Below are positions 12,469 to 21,322 of a stretch of 64,000 bases of DNA, piece after piece. The stretch lies in assembly GCF_036250675.1 (NCBI RefSeq), contig NZ_CP109592.1, positions 3,720,001-3,784,000 of the forward strand. The letters are read 5' to 3'. Below the pieces are notes generated by a model. The model saw only the letters and a list, made by a program, of their open reading frames with translations. It did no database searches and was not told the origin of the DNA. Each line of letters opens with the position of its first letter. The first letter of the stretch is position 1. Both the position numbers and the translations under genes were made by a program. Source of the DNA: Streptomyces sp. NBC_01689. GTDB taxonomy: Bacteria; Actinomycetota; Actinomycetes; Streptomycetales; Streptomycetaceae.

Positions 12469-13839
12469 TCAGCGTGAACTTTCGGCTCCGGGCCGGTCCA
12501 GGACCCGCGCGCGGGTGCCAATTGCGGTCGCCCCGTTGACTCCTGAGACTCCGACGACGACCGGGGCGCGCTGCGTCCGGTCGATGTCCTCCCGCGCGGC
12601 CTCGGTGCCGGGCGCCGCGGGCTCGCCGACCCCGTCCGCCCCCTCGGCCGCGAGTGCCGAGGCGGCGGCGCGACGACGCCGGTAGCGCGGCGGCACGAGG
12701 TGCTCGGCCCAGCGCGGCGCGCGCGGGGTGAAGCGCGGCAGCAGGAGCAGCACCAGCCCGACCGCGCTGAGCGCGGCGATCCCCAGCACGCTCCACATGG
12801 CTCCCGAGTTCACCGAGTAGGCGAGGGCGCCGAAGGCGATGAGGGCCGACCAGAAGTACATGATCAGCACGGCCCTGCTGTGCGAGTGGCCGACCTCCAG
12901 CAGACGGTGGTGCAGGTGCCCCCGGTCGGCGGCGAACGGCGACTGTCCGCGCCAGGTGCGCCGCACGATGGCGAGCACGAGGTCCGCGGCCGGGATGGCG
13001 ATGATCGTCAGCGGCAGCAGCAGCGGGATGAAGACGGGCACCGTCTGGTGCACGGTGTTGCGCGGTGAGCCGGTGAAGAGGTTCATCACGTCGGGGTCGA
13101 TCTGCCCGGTGATGGAGATCGCGCCGGCCGCCAGCACCAGGCCGATCAGCATCGAGCCGGAGTCCCCCATGAAGATCCGCGCCGGGTGCATGTTGTGCGG
13201 CAGGAAGCCCAGGCACATGCCCATCAGGATCGCCGCGAACAGCGTGGCCGGGGCCGCGGCCTCGATGCCGTAGCTGTACCAGATCCGGTAGGCGTACAGG
13301 AAGAACGCGGCGGAGGCGATGCAGACCATGCCGGCGGCGAGACCGTCGAGGCCGTCGACGAAGTTCACGGCGTTGATCGTGATGACCACCAGCGCCACCG
13401 TCAGCAGGGTGCCCTGCCACTGGGTGAGCGCCACCAGGCCGACACCCGGGATCGGCAGCCACAGGATCGTCAGACCCTGCATGACCATCACGCCCGCGGC
13501 GATCATCTGACCGCCCAGCTTGATCAGGGCGTCGATCTCGAACTTGTCGTCCAGTACGCCGATCAGCCAGATCAGCGCCGCTCCGGAGAGCAGCGCCCGC
13601 GGTTCGTTGGAGTTCGAGAAGACCGCGTTGAGGTTCGTCAGATGGTCGGCGACCAGCAGACCGGCGCACAGACCGAAGAACATCGCGATGCCGCCGAGCC
13701 GCGGCGTGGGTTCCCGGTGCACGTCCCGCGCCCGGATCTGCGGCATGGCTCCGGCCACGATCGCGAACTTCCGTACCGGCCCGGTCAGCAGATACGTCAC
13801 CGCGGCCGTGACACAGAGCGTCAGCAGATATTCACGCAC
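12469..13839 (-). CDS. Polyprenyl-phosphate GlcNAc-1-phosphate transferase (WecA/TagO/MraY family)
   Basis: This integral membrane enzyme transfers a sugar-1-phosphate from a UDP-sugar to undecaprenyl/decaprenyl phosphate, the first step of a wall-linked glycopolymer. About ten hydrophobic helices are present. Family signatures are HREPTPRLGG (cytoplasmic loop 1), VLDDKFEID, NFVDGLDGLAAG and GDSGSMLIG. The histidine-rich loop near RGHLHHRLLEVGHSH is typical of the WecA branch rather than MraY. A low-complexity cytoplasmic tail follows. GTG 13839 is preferred (456 residues), immediately before the first helix; a longer frame runs to 13878. Confidence 0.88.
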   Translation of the reverse strand: MREYLLTLCVTAAVTYLLTGPVRKFAIVAGAMPQIRARDVHREPTPRLGGIAMFFGLCAGLLVADHLTNLNAVFSNSNEPRALLSGAALIWLIGVLDDKFEIDALIKLGGQMIAAGVMVMQGLTILWLPIPGVGLVALTQWQGTLLTVALVVITINAVNFVDGLDGLAAGMVCIASAAFFLYAYRIWYSYGIEAAAPATLFAAILMGMCLGFLPHNMHPARIFMGDSGSMLIGLVLAAGAISITGQIDPDVMNLFTGSPRNTVHQTVPVFIPLLLPLTIIAIPAADLVLAIVRRTWRGQSPFAADRGHLHHRLLEVGHSHSRAVLIMYFWSALIAFGALAYSVNSGAMWSVLGIAALSAVGLVLLLLPRFTPRAPRWAEHLVPPRYRRRRAAASALAAEGADGVGEPAAPGTEAAREDIDRTQRAPVVVGVSGVNGATAIGTRARVLDRPGAESSR

Positions 13840-13965
13840 GGGCTTCCCCACAGGTCTCGCAGGCCATCTCAGCCCCACACCCTAGCGATGCGCGCATACG
13901 GTTGGGGACTTCCGGGTAGCGACGATGGTTGCACGAACGGCTGTGCACACGAGTGCGTGTACCCC

Positions 13966-15207
13966 TCAGAGGTCCGGATAGGGCGGAAATCTTCCGGCGA
14001 GCTCCCGTACTTCTTCACGTGCGGTCCTGCTGTCCTTCCCACCCCTCAGCACCGCCGCGAGCACCGCCGCGACCTGCGCCATCTCCACCTCGCCCATGCC
14101 CTGCGTGGTCATCGCCGCGGTGCCGAGCCGCAGACCGCGCGTCTCCCCGTAGGGCAGCGCGCAGGTGTCGAGGACCATTCCGGCGGCGGCGAGCCTGCCG
14201 CGCGCGGTGCGTCCGTCGAGGCCGAACGGCGCAGGGTCGGCGGTCAGCATGTGCGTGTCGGTGCCGCCCGTGGTCAGGGCGAGACCCTCCGCGGCCAGCC
14301 GCCCGGCCAGGGCCCGCGCGTTGGCGACCACCTGATGGGCGTAGGCCGTGAACGCGGGCGTCCCGGCCTCGCCGAACGCGACGGCCTTGGCCGCGATCGT
14401 GTGCATCTGCGCGCCGCCCTGGGTGAACGGGAACACGGCACGGTCGACGCGCTCGGCCAGTTCCGCGCCGCACAGGATCATGCCGCCGCGCGGCCCCCGC
14501 AGCACCTTGTGCGTCGTCGCGCAGACCACGTCGGCGTACGGCACGGGGCTCGGCGCCGCTCCCCCGGCGACCAGCCCGATGGGATGGGCCGCGTCGGCGA
14601 TGAGATAGGCGCCCACCTCGTCGGCGATCTCCCGGAAGAGCGCGTAGTCGATGTGCCGCGGATACGAGATGGAGCCGCAGACGACGGCCTTGGGCCGGTG
14701 CGCCCGCGCCAGCGCCCGCACCTGCGCGTAGTCGATCCGCCCGGACTCCGGCTCCACTCCGTAGCCGACGAAGTCGAACCAGCGGCCGGAGAAGTTCGCG
14801 GGCGACCCGTGCGTGAGATGGCCGCCGAAGGGCAGCCCCATGGCGAGCACGGTGTCCCCGGGGCGCAGCAGGGCGGCGTACGCGGCCAGCACCGCGGACG
14901 ATCCGGAGTGGGACTGCACGTTCGCGTGATCGGCGCCGAAAAGCGCCCTGGCACGCTCTACGGCCACCCGTTCGGCGACGTCCACGATCTCGCACCCGCC
15001 GTGGTGCCGGGCGCCGGGATACCCCTCGGCGTACTTGTTGGCGAGCGGCGACCCGAGGGCGGCCAGCACGGCCGGCGAGGTGAAGTTCTCGGCCGCGATC
15101 AGCTGCAGCGACGTCGACTGCCGCACCAGCTCCCCGTGCAGGATCTCGGCGAGCTCCGGGTCCTGGCGCCGCAGGACATCCGCTTCCAGCGTGTGTGTGA
15201 CCGGCAT
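13966..15207 (-). CDS. glyA: Serine hydroxymethyltransferase (second, GlyA2-type)
   Basis: This PLP enzyme interconverts serine and glycine with tetrahydrofolate and supplies one-carbon units. It has 413 residues from ATG 15207. The N-terminal LIAAENFTSPAVLAALGSPLANKYAEGYPGARHHGG block is conserved. The PLP-lysine motif is VVCATTHKVLRGPRGGMIL, and the C-terminal GTAAMTTQGM loop is intact. Streptomyces usually carry more than one glyA; this copy sits next to the wecA-like gene as in related genomes, as I recall. Confidence 0.93.
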   Translation of the reverse strand: MPVTHTLEADVLRRQDPELAEILHGELVRQSTSLQLIAAENFTSPAVLAALGSPLANKYAEGYPGARHHGGCEIVDVAERVAVERARALFGADHANVQSHSGSSAVLAAYAALLRPGDTVLAMGLPFGGHLTHGSPANFSGRWFDFVGYGVEPESGRIDYAQVRALARAHRPKAVVCGSISYPRHIDYALFREIADEVGAYLIADAAHPIGLVAGGAAPSPVPYADVVCATTHKVLRGPRGGMILCGAELAERVDRAVFPFTQGGAQMHTIAAKAVAFGEAGTPAFTAYAHQVVANARALAGRLAAEGLALTTGGTDTHMLTADPAPFGLDGRTARGRLAAAGMVLDTCALPYGETRGLRLGTAAMTTQGMGEVEMAQVAAVLAAVLRGGKDSRTAREEVRELAGRFPPYPDL

Positions 15208-15380
15208 GGTGGTCTCCGGACCTCGGCAGGGGTGCGCCACGTCCTGGGCGGCGAGATGCGCTACGTCCAATGTAGAACCGCGATCCGGGGACCGCCCGGT
15301 CTCGGCCCGTCCCCGCCTCCGCGGCCCCCGCGCGGGCCGGGCGGCCGGCCGTGTGCCGGGCCCGTGTCCCGCACCCGTCG

Positions 15381-16028
15381 TCAGGCGCTCGCCCGTACGC
15401 CCGTCAGCGCCGTCACGACCGGGTCGAGCGCCTCGTTGATCTCGTCCCCGATGGACCGGAAGAACGGCAGCGGCGCGCCGTAGGGGTCGTACACCTCGTC
15501 CGCCTCCGCCGTGGGGGCCAGCAGCCAGCCGCGCAGGGCCGCGGCGGCCCGCACCAGGGCGCGGGCGCGTTCGACCACGCCGTCCTCCAGCGGGGGCAGC
15601 GTCGCGGGGTCTATGGCCCGCACGAGCCGGGTGAACTCCTTCAGCGTGAAGGTGCGCAGTCCGGCCGAGTGGCCCATCGAGATGACCTGGGCGCGGTGGT
15701 CGCGGGTGGCCGTCAGGACCAGGTCGGCCCTGATGACGTGGTCGTCGAGGAGCTCGCGGCCGACGAAGCCGGTGGCGTCCGCGCCGAAGTCCGCGAGGAC
15801 CGTCTCGGCGTTGGCCTCCATGGGCGCGCCCTCGTGCCCCCAGGTGCCCGCGCTCTCCACGATCAGGCCGCCCCACAGGGGGTCGCCGAGGCGGTGCGCG
15901 AGGGCATGGCGGGTCAGCCGCTCGGTGATCGGCGAGCGGCACACGTTGCCGGTGCTGACGTGGAGGATGCGGAAGGACCCCCCGGGCACACCGTTGGACC
16001 CCGCGCTCCCCATGCCTATGCCACGCAT
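15381..16028 (-). CDS. Low-molecular-weight protein tyrosine phosphatase-like protein, nucleophile replaced by Ser
   Basis: The fold is that of low-Mr phosphatases: the N-terminal P-loop, the FVGRELLDDHVIRADLVLTATRDHRAQV block and the C-terminal acid segment DEVYDPYGAPLPFF, the family's Asp-Pro proton-donor loop. The P-loop reads HVSTGNVCRSP where active enzymes have V-C-x-G-N-x-C-R-S-P, so the first, catalytic Cys is Ser (codon AGC). The second Cys and the Arg are kept. It may be a pseudophosphatase or a binding protein. The start is uncertain: ATG 16028 follows a G-rich stretch, ATG 16013 has none. The gene lies 52 bp after the TsaC gene. Confidence 0.8.
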   Translation of the reverse strand: MRGIGMGSAGSNGVPGGSFRILHVSTGNVCRSPITERLTRHALAHRLGDPLWGGLIVESAGTWGHEGAPMEANAETVLADFGADATGFVGRELLDDHVIRADLVLTATRDHRAQVISMGHSAGLRTFTLKEFTRLVRAIDPATLPPLEDGVVERARALVRAAAALRGWLLAPTAEADEVYDPYGAPLPFFRSIGDEINEALDPVVTALTGVRASA

Positions 16029-16080
16029 GGGGGTGCCCCCTGGTCGAGGGGGGCCGGGGGCCGGGAGGAGGCGGGGGCGG

Positions 16081-16728
16081 TCAATTCGCCACCTCGAGGT
16101 CGGGTACGACCTTCCGCAACTCCTCGGCCGACAGCGCCCCGGCGCGCAGCAGCAGGGGCACCTTGCCGGTCACGTCCACGATCGAGGAGGGCACGTTGCC
16201 GGGGGTCGGGCCGCCGTCCAGGTAGACGGAGACGGAGTCGCCGAGCATGTCCTGCGCGGCGTCGCACGTCTCCGGCGCCGGGTGGCCGGTGAGGTTCGCG
16301 GAGGACACGGCCATCGGGCCGACCTCGGTGAGCAGTTCGATGGCGACCGGGTGCAGCGGCATGCGGACGGCCACCGTGCCCCGGGTGTCCCCCAGGTCCC
16401 ACTGGAGGGACGGCTGGTGACGGGCGACCAGCGTCAGGGCGCCGGGCCAGAACGCGTCGACGAGCTCCCAGGCCATCTCGGAGAAGTCCGTGACGAGCCC
16501 GTGCAGGGTGTTCGGGGAGCCGATGAGGACAGGGGTGGGCATGTTGCGGCCGCGGCCCTTGGCGTCGAGCAGATCGGCGACGGCCTCCGAGGTGAACGCG
16601 TCGGCACCGATCCCGTAGACCGTGTCCGTCGGGAGGACCACCAGCTCGCCACGGCGGACGGCGGACGCGGCCTCACGCAGACCGGTCGTGCGGTCGGTCG
16701 CGTCGTTGGTGTCGTATCGCCGTGCCAT
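16081..16728 (-). CDS. L-threonylcarbamoyladenylate synthase (Sua5/YciO/YrdC/TsaC)
   Basis: It makes threonylcarbamoyl-AMP from threonine, bicarbonate and ATP for the t6A modification at position 37 of ANN-decoding tRNAs. The 215 residues form one YrdC domain with GELVVLPTDTVYGIGADA (the KxR/STN-type substrate pocket), PVAIELLTEVGPMAVSSANLTGHPAP and the DGG loop. It lacks the extra C-terminal Sua5 domain. It is followed by the phosphatase-like gene and preceded at 53 bp by prmC, forming a likely translation-quality operon prfA-prmC-tsaC. Confidence 0.92.
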   Translation of the reverse strand: MARRYDTNDATDRTTGLREAASAVRRGELVVLPTDTVYGIGADAFTSEAVADLLDAKGRGRNMPTPVLIGSPNTLHGLVTDFSEMAWELVDAFWPGALTLVARHQPSLQWDLGDTRGTVAVRMPLHPVAIELLTEVGPMAVSSANLTGHPAPETCDAAQDMLGDSVSVYLDGGPTPGNVPSSIVDVTGKVPLLLRAGALSAEELRKVVPDLEVAN

Positions 16729-16781
16729 TTAGCGGGCCTCCTCGTACACGTACTGCTGGCTGGGGGACGGGATGCGCGTCA

Positions 16782-17663
16782 TCACGGCATCGCCTTGCGG
16801 GCGGTCGCGAACCGCGGCCGGTTGTTGAGGTCCGGGTGGTCGGCCGCGTCGGCCCAGCCCCGCTCCTCGGTGAAGATCCACGGCACCTGTCCGCCCTGGG
16901 TGTCCGCGTGCTCGACGACGACGACGCCGCCGGGACGCAGCAGCCGGTGCGCGGTGCGCTCGATGCCGCGGATGAGGTCGAGTCCGTCCTCGCCGGAGAA
17001 CAGGGCGAGTTCGGGATCGTGGTCCCGGGCCTCCGGTGCCACGTACTCCCACTCGGTGAGGGGGATGTACGGCGGGTTGGAGATCACCAGGTCGACCTGT
17101 CCGTCGAGGTCGCGGAAGGCCTCCAGGGCGTCTCCCTGGCGCAGGTCGACCCTGGACCCCTCGACGTTCTTGCGCGTCCACCGCAGGGCGTCCTCGGACA
17201 GCTCCACGGCGTGCACGCGGGAGCGCGGCACCTCCTGCGCGAGGGCCAGCGCGATCGCGCCCGAGCCGGTGCAGAGGTCGACGATCAGCGGTTCGACGAC
17301 ATCCATGGCGCGTACGGCGTCTATGGCCCAGCCGACCACGGACTCGGTCTCCGGGCGGGGCACGAAGACGCCGGGGCCGACCTGGAGCTCCAGGTAGCGG
17401 AAGTAGGCGTGCCCGGTGATGTGCTGGAGCGGCTCGCGGGCCTCCCGGCGCGCGATCACCTCCCAGTAGCGGGCGTCGAAGTCCGCGTCCTTGACGGTGT
17501 GCAGCTCGCCCCGCTTCACGCCGTGCACGAAGGCGGCGAGCTCCTCCGCGTCGTTGCGCGGTGAGGGCACGCCGGCGTCGGCCAGCCGCTGGGTGGCCTG
17601 GGCCACTTCCGCGAGCAGCACGCCGCGGGGGTTTGGGGGTCGCCCCCCAAGATGTTGCTGCAC
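16782..17663 (-). CDS. prmC: Peptide chain release factor N5-glutamine methyltransferase
   Basis: It methylates the glutamine of the GGQ motif in release factors using S-adenosylmethionine. The SAM-binding motif I is IVDLCTGSGAIALALA and the catalytic NPPY motif is in VISNPPYIPLTEWEYV. The N-terminal helical substrate-binding domain covers about residues 15-90. GTG 17663 has GGAGG at good spacing. Its substrate gene prfA lies immediately upstream (37 bp), the classic pairing. Confidence 0.94.
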   Translation of the reverse strand: MQQHLGGRPPNPRGVLLAEVAQATQRLADAGVPSPRNDAEELAAFVHGVKRGELHTVKDADFDARYWEVIARREAREPLQHITGHAYFRYLELQVGPGVFVPRPETESVVGWAIDAVRAMDVVEPLIVDLCTGSGAIALALAQEVPRSRVHAVELSEDALRWTRKNVEGSRVDLRQGDALEAFRDLDGQVDLVISNPPYIPLTEWEYVAPEARDHDPELALFSGEDGLDLIRGIERTAHRLLRPGGVVVVEHADTQGGQVPWIFTEERGWADAADHPDLNNRPRFATARKAMP

Positions 17664-17700
17664 GCTGGTCCTCCGGGGCTGAGCTGGTGTCGTGAGCTTC

Positions 17701-18777
17701 TTACGCGGCGGCGAGTTTGGCCGCCGAGTCCGCGTCGACGCAGGCCTGGATCATCGCGTCGAGGTCGCCGTCGAGGACCTGGTCCAAGTTGTACGCCTTG
17801 AATCCGACGCGGTGGTCCGAGATGCGGTTCTCCGGGAAGTTGTACGTACGGATCTTCTCGGAGCGGTCGACGGTGCGGACCTGGCTGCGGCGGGCGTCCG
17901 CGGCCTCCCGTTCCGCTTCCTCCTGCGCCGCCGCGAGGAGCCTGGAGCGCAGGATACGCATCGCCTGCTCCTTGTTCTGCAGCTGGCTCTTCTCGTTCTG
18001 GCAGGAGGCGACGACTCCGGTGGGAATGTGCGTGATGCGCACCGCGGAGTCGGTCGTGTTCACGGACTGGCCGCCGGGTCCCGAGGAGCGGTAGACGTCG
18101 ATGCGCAGGTCGTTCGCGTGGATCTCGACGTCGACCTCCTCGGCCTCCGGGGTGACCAGCACGCCGGCCGCGGAGGTGTGGATGCGGCCCTGCGACTCGG
18201 TGGACGGCACGCGCTGCACGCGGTGCACGCCTCCCTCGTACTTCAGGCGCGCCCAGACGCCCTGCCCGGGCTCGGTGGCACCCTGGCCGCCCTTGGTCTT
18301 CACCGCGACCTGGACGTCCTTGTAGCCGCCGAGCTCGGACTCGGTGGAGTCGATGATCTCGGTCTTCCAGCCGACGCGCTCCGCGTAGCGCAGGTACATG
18401 CGCAGCAGGTCGCCGGCGAAGAGGGCGGACTCGTCGCCGCCGGCGCCCGCCTTGATCTCCAGGATGACGTCCTTGTCGTCGCTGGGGTCGCGCGGGACCA
18501 GCAGCAGCCGGAGCTTCTCGGTGAGCTCCTCGCGCTGCTTCTCCAGCTCCTTGACCTCGGCGGCGAAGTCGGGGTCGTCGGCCGCGAACTCCTTCGCGGT
18601 CCCGATGTCGTCCCCGGTCTGCTTCCAGGAGCGGTACGTCGCGACGATCGGGGTCAGCTCGGCGTAGCGCTTGTTCAGCTTGCGCGCGTTGGCCTGGTCG
18701 GCGTGGACCGACGGGTCAGCGAGCTTCTTCTCCAGATCGGCGTGCTCACCGATGAGTTCCTCGACCGCCTCGAACAT
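17701..18777 (-). CDS. prfA: Peptide chain release factor 1
   Basis: RF1 reads UAA and UAG and triggers peptide release. The 358 residues from ATG 18777 contain the codon-recognition PxT tripeptide (Pro191-Ser-Thr193, in [15 protein letters not shown]) and the universal GGQ motif at 235-237 ([15 protein letters not shown]). The long N-terminal helical domain is complete. A longer frame to 18894 adds a low-complexity leader and is not supported. Confidence 0.97.
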   Translation of the reverse strand: MFEAVEELIGEHADLEKKLADPSVHADQANARKLNKRYAELTPIVATYRSWKQTGDDIGTAKEFAADDPDFAAEVKELEKQREELTEKLRLLLVPRDPSDDKDVILEIKAGAGGDESALFAGDLLRMYLRYAERVGWKTEIIDSTESELGGYKDVQVAVKTKGGQGATEPGQGVWARLKYEGGVHRVQRVPSTESQGRIHTSAAGVLVTPEAEEVDVEIHANDLRIDVYRSSGPGGQSVNTTDSAVRITHIPTGVVASCQNEKSQLQNKEQAMRILRSRLLAAAQEEAEREAADARRSQVRTVDRSEKIRTYNFPENRISDHRVGFKAYNLDQVLDGDLDAMIQACVDADSAAKLAAA

Positions 18778-18951
18778 CTCCGGCTCCAATGGGCTGTCCC
18801 CCGCTCCGTGACGGGCTCGGGGACGTAGGTACGGCGTGGGGGTCTCCCGGGTCCGGACGGGGCCGGGAGACCGGGGGAAGGGGCTGCACCGCAAAGCGCC
18901 GGTCCCGGCGCCCCCGTGCCGGGGACGCCGGAGACCGGCGCTGTGGGCTCG

Positions 18952-19173
18952 CTACTTCTTGGCAGCGGCGGCCTTGCCGAAGCGGGCCTCGAAGCGGGCC
19001 ACGCGGCCACCGGTGTCGAGGATCTTCTGCTTGCCCGTGTAGAACGGGTGGCACTCGGAGCAGACCTCGGCCCGGATGGTGCCGGACTCGATCGTGCTGC
19101 GGGTGGTGAACGACGCGCCACAGGTGCAGCTGACCTGCGTCTCGACGTACTCGGGGTGGATCTCGCGCTTCAA
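18952..19173 (-). CDS. rpmE: 50S ribosomal protein L31, zinc-binding form
   Basis: This is ribosomal protein L31, 73 residues. Four cysteines are arranged C-T-C near residue 16 and C-S-E-C near residue 37, the zinc-ribbon (C+) form, which in Streptomyces is replaced by a Cys-free paralogue under zinc limitation. The start is TTG 19173 with AGGAG 5 nt upstream. Longer in-frame readings run through GC-rich non-coding sequence. It lies between prfA and the LCP gene. Confidence 0.94.
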   Translation of the reverse strand: MKREIHPEYVETQVSCTCGASFTTRSTIESGTIRAEVCSECHPFYTGKQKILDTGGRVARFEARFGKAAAAKK

Positions 19174-19400
19174 GGTGTCTCCTAGTTTCGGGAGGGCGCC
19201 GGGTCGCCGCCGCGGGATGCGGGAGCGTGAACCGGAGCCGACGTACCAGTCTGCCAGGACTGGGCGCATCCCCCAAAACCGGGGGGACGGGCTGTCTATT
19301 CCCGGGCGTGTGTACGGGCCGCCCGGTGCCCTCGTGCAGGGTTGCGCTCGGGCTCGCGCAGGGGAGCTGCGACGCCGGCCGCGGGGGCCGCGTACGGGGC

Positions 19401-20540
19401 TCAGGAGCCGTTCACGACGCCTTTCGCGGTGCCCGTGGCGGTGCCCTGGGTGGCCGCCCGCGGGATCGCCCGGTCGGCCTTGAGGGCGTTCCAGACCTGT
19501 GCGGACCTGGCCTCGTCGACCAGCACGCGGTTGGCGTCCGCGGTGTCGTACTGGACCGGCATCGTCACCATGTTCATGTGCGACGAGCCGATACCCTTGA
19601 GGCCGCTCGCGAAGGACGCGAGGTCCTTGACCGATCCGATGTCGGAGTCGGTGGTCACGGTCTTGGTGGCGGTGTCGGCGAGCCGGTAGAGCTTCGCGGG
19701 GCTGGTCAGCACGCCGAGGTGCTTGACCTGGTCGACCAGGGCCTTGATGAACGCCTGCTGGAGCTGGATGCGGCCGAGGTCGGAGCCGTCGCCGACGCCG
19801 TGCCGGGTACGGACCAGGCCGAGCGCCTGCCGTCCGTCGAGCTTGTGCGGGCCGGCCGTGAGGTCCAGATGGCTGTCGGGGTCCTTGATGTCCTTGGTCG
19901 TGGTGACCGAGACGCCGCCCAGATCGTCGATGAGCTTCTGGAAGCCGCTGAAGTCGACCTCGACGTAGTGGTCCATGCGGATGCCGGACAGGGACTCGAC
20001 GGTCTTCACGGCGCAGGTGGCGCCGCCGGTGGAGTACGCGGAGTTGAACATCACGCCGGTCGCGGCGTCGTGGGTGACACCCTTGTCGTCGGTGCAGGAG
20101 GGGCGCCGGACGAGGGTGTCGCGGGGTATGGAGACCACGCTGGCCTTCTTGTGGCCCTTGTACACGTGCACGACCATCGCCGTGTCCGAGCGGGCGCTGC
20201 CGTCGTCGACGCCCCCACCTAGCTTCTTGTTGCCGCCGGACCGCGTGTCGGACCCCAGTACCAGGATGTTCTCGGAACCGTTGTCGGTCTTCATGGGCCG
20301 GTCCGAACCGAGGGCCTGGTTGATGTCGACGGTCTTGAGGTTGTCGTTGAGCTTGAAGTACAGGATCCCGACGCCGGTGCCCCCCAGCACGACGATGCCC
20401 GCGGCGGTCCACGCCGTGATGAGCAGGGCCTTGCGACGCGTGCCCCGGGCCTTGCGACGCGTGCCCTTCGCGCGGTGGCGTCGGCGGCTCGTGCCGGACT
20501 CGTCCGGTGTCCCGGGTCCCGGCGTGCTCTCGGCAGGCAT
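19401..20540 (-). CDS. LytR-CpsA-Psr (LCP) family wall-polymer transferase
   Basis: LCP proteins attach lipid-linked glycopolymers such as teichoic acids to peptidoglycan. The 379 residues comprise a Lys/Arg-rich cytoplasmic N-terminus, one membrane helix (about 38-60) and an extracellular LCP domain. Motifs seen are [34 protein letters not shown] (the pyrophosphate-binding Arg region) and [33 protein letters not shown]. The WecA-like transferase nearby could supply the lipid-linked precursor, though that link is inference. Confidence 0.92.
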   Translation of the reverse strand: MPAESTPGPGTPDESGTSRRRHRAKGTRRKARGTRRKALLITAWTAAGIVVLGGTGVGILYFKLNDNLKTVDINQALGSDRPMKTDNGSENILVLGSDTRSGGNKKLGGGVDDGSARSDTAMVVHVYKGHKKASVVSIPRDTLVRRPSCTDDKGVTHDAATGVMFNSAYSTGGATCAVKTVESLSGIRMDHYVEVDFSGFQKLIDDLGGVSVTTTKDIKDPDSHLDLTAGPHKLDGRQALGLVRTRHGVGDGSDLGRIQLQQAFIKALVDQVKHLGVLTSPAKLYRLADTATKTVTTDSDIGSVKDLASFASGLKGIGSSHMNMVTMPVQYDTADANRVLVDEARSAQVWNALKADRAIPRAATQGTATGTAKGVVNGS

Positions 20541-21264
20541 GTGCTCCCTCAGTCCTCGTGCTGTCGCTTACCCCTGTCTGTCAGGGCCAGGCCCGTCCGC
20601 GGTCGTGACACGTACTTCTCCATGGTCACTCCCTACCGTCAGACGGGGAAACTCGGGAAAGGGTTGCACAGCGCGGCGCGCCCCCCACCTGCCACGACGC
20701 CCGCCCGGGACGCCCGGCGCGGGCCCGGCGGAACCGCGCTCACCTGCTCTTTCGGCCGAGGACGCGGCACCGCTCGAAACCGGCACGGACCGTGATCCTT
20801 GTGGCGAAGGTCTCGCCGCGGGCCTTGGCCGCTACACCGGGTACGAAGCCCGTGCCCCGCCCGTGCCCCGCCCGTGCCCCGGGAAGGAGGGCGGTGCTCC
20901 GCCGGGCGGCCTCACGGGGCCGGAAGCCGTACGCCCGCCCTATGTGTACGCCCAGTGCGTACGCACGCACGCACCCGGTGCCCGCGCCGGTGTCCCCGCG
21001 CATCCGGTCGCTCGCCGCCCGTCCGCCCTCGCTCTCGTGTCACGTGCTCCGGCGCTCCCCCGTACGCGTTGCGCCTCGCCCACGTCCGAGCGTGCTCCGG
21101 GAGCTCCCGTGCCCATGAGGGTGTGCGCGCCGCCCAGGACACCCTGCCGACCGCTCAAGTCGCCGCCTCGCGGGCCGTGTTGGCCGTACGCGCGCGATCG
21201 CACGCATCCGTTCGCGAACCGCCGGGCCGGACGCCGGTGACCGATCCGGAGCCGGACGGCACGA
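20541..21264. other. Long GC-rich intergenic region
   Basis: About 720 bp lie between the LCP start and the rho terminator. I find no gene with a ribosome site. A short tandem repeat GTGCCCCGCCC occurs three times near 20850-20881. The segment presumably holds the LCP promoter at its left end. Several long open frames on both strands are Arg/Pro-rich artefacts. Confidence 0.5.
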
Positions 21265-21293
21265 AGGGCCGCCCCCGGATCGGGGGCGGCCCT
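21265..21293 (-). terminator. Terminator after rho
   Basis: A perfect 13-bp stem (21265-21277 with 21281-21293) has a 3-nt loop and lies 30 bp after the rho stop codon. There is no T tract, which is common for Streptomyces terminators. Confidence 0.8.
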
Positions 21294-21322
21294 CAGTCGT
21301 GCGTGAACCGTTCGTGCGGGGC

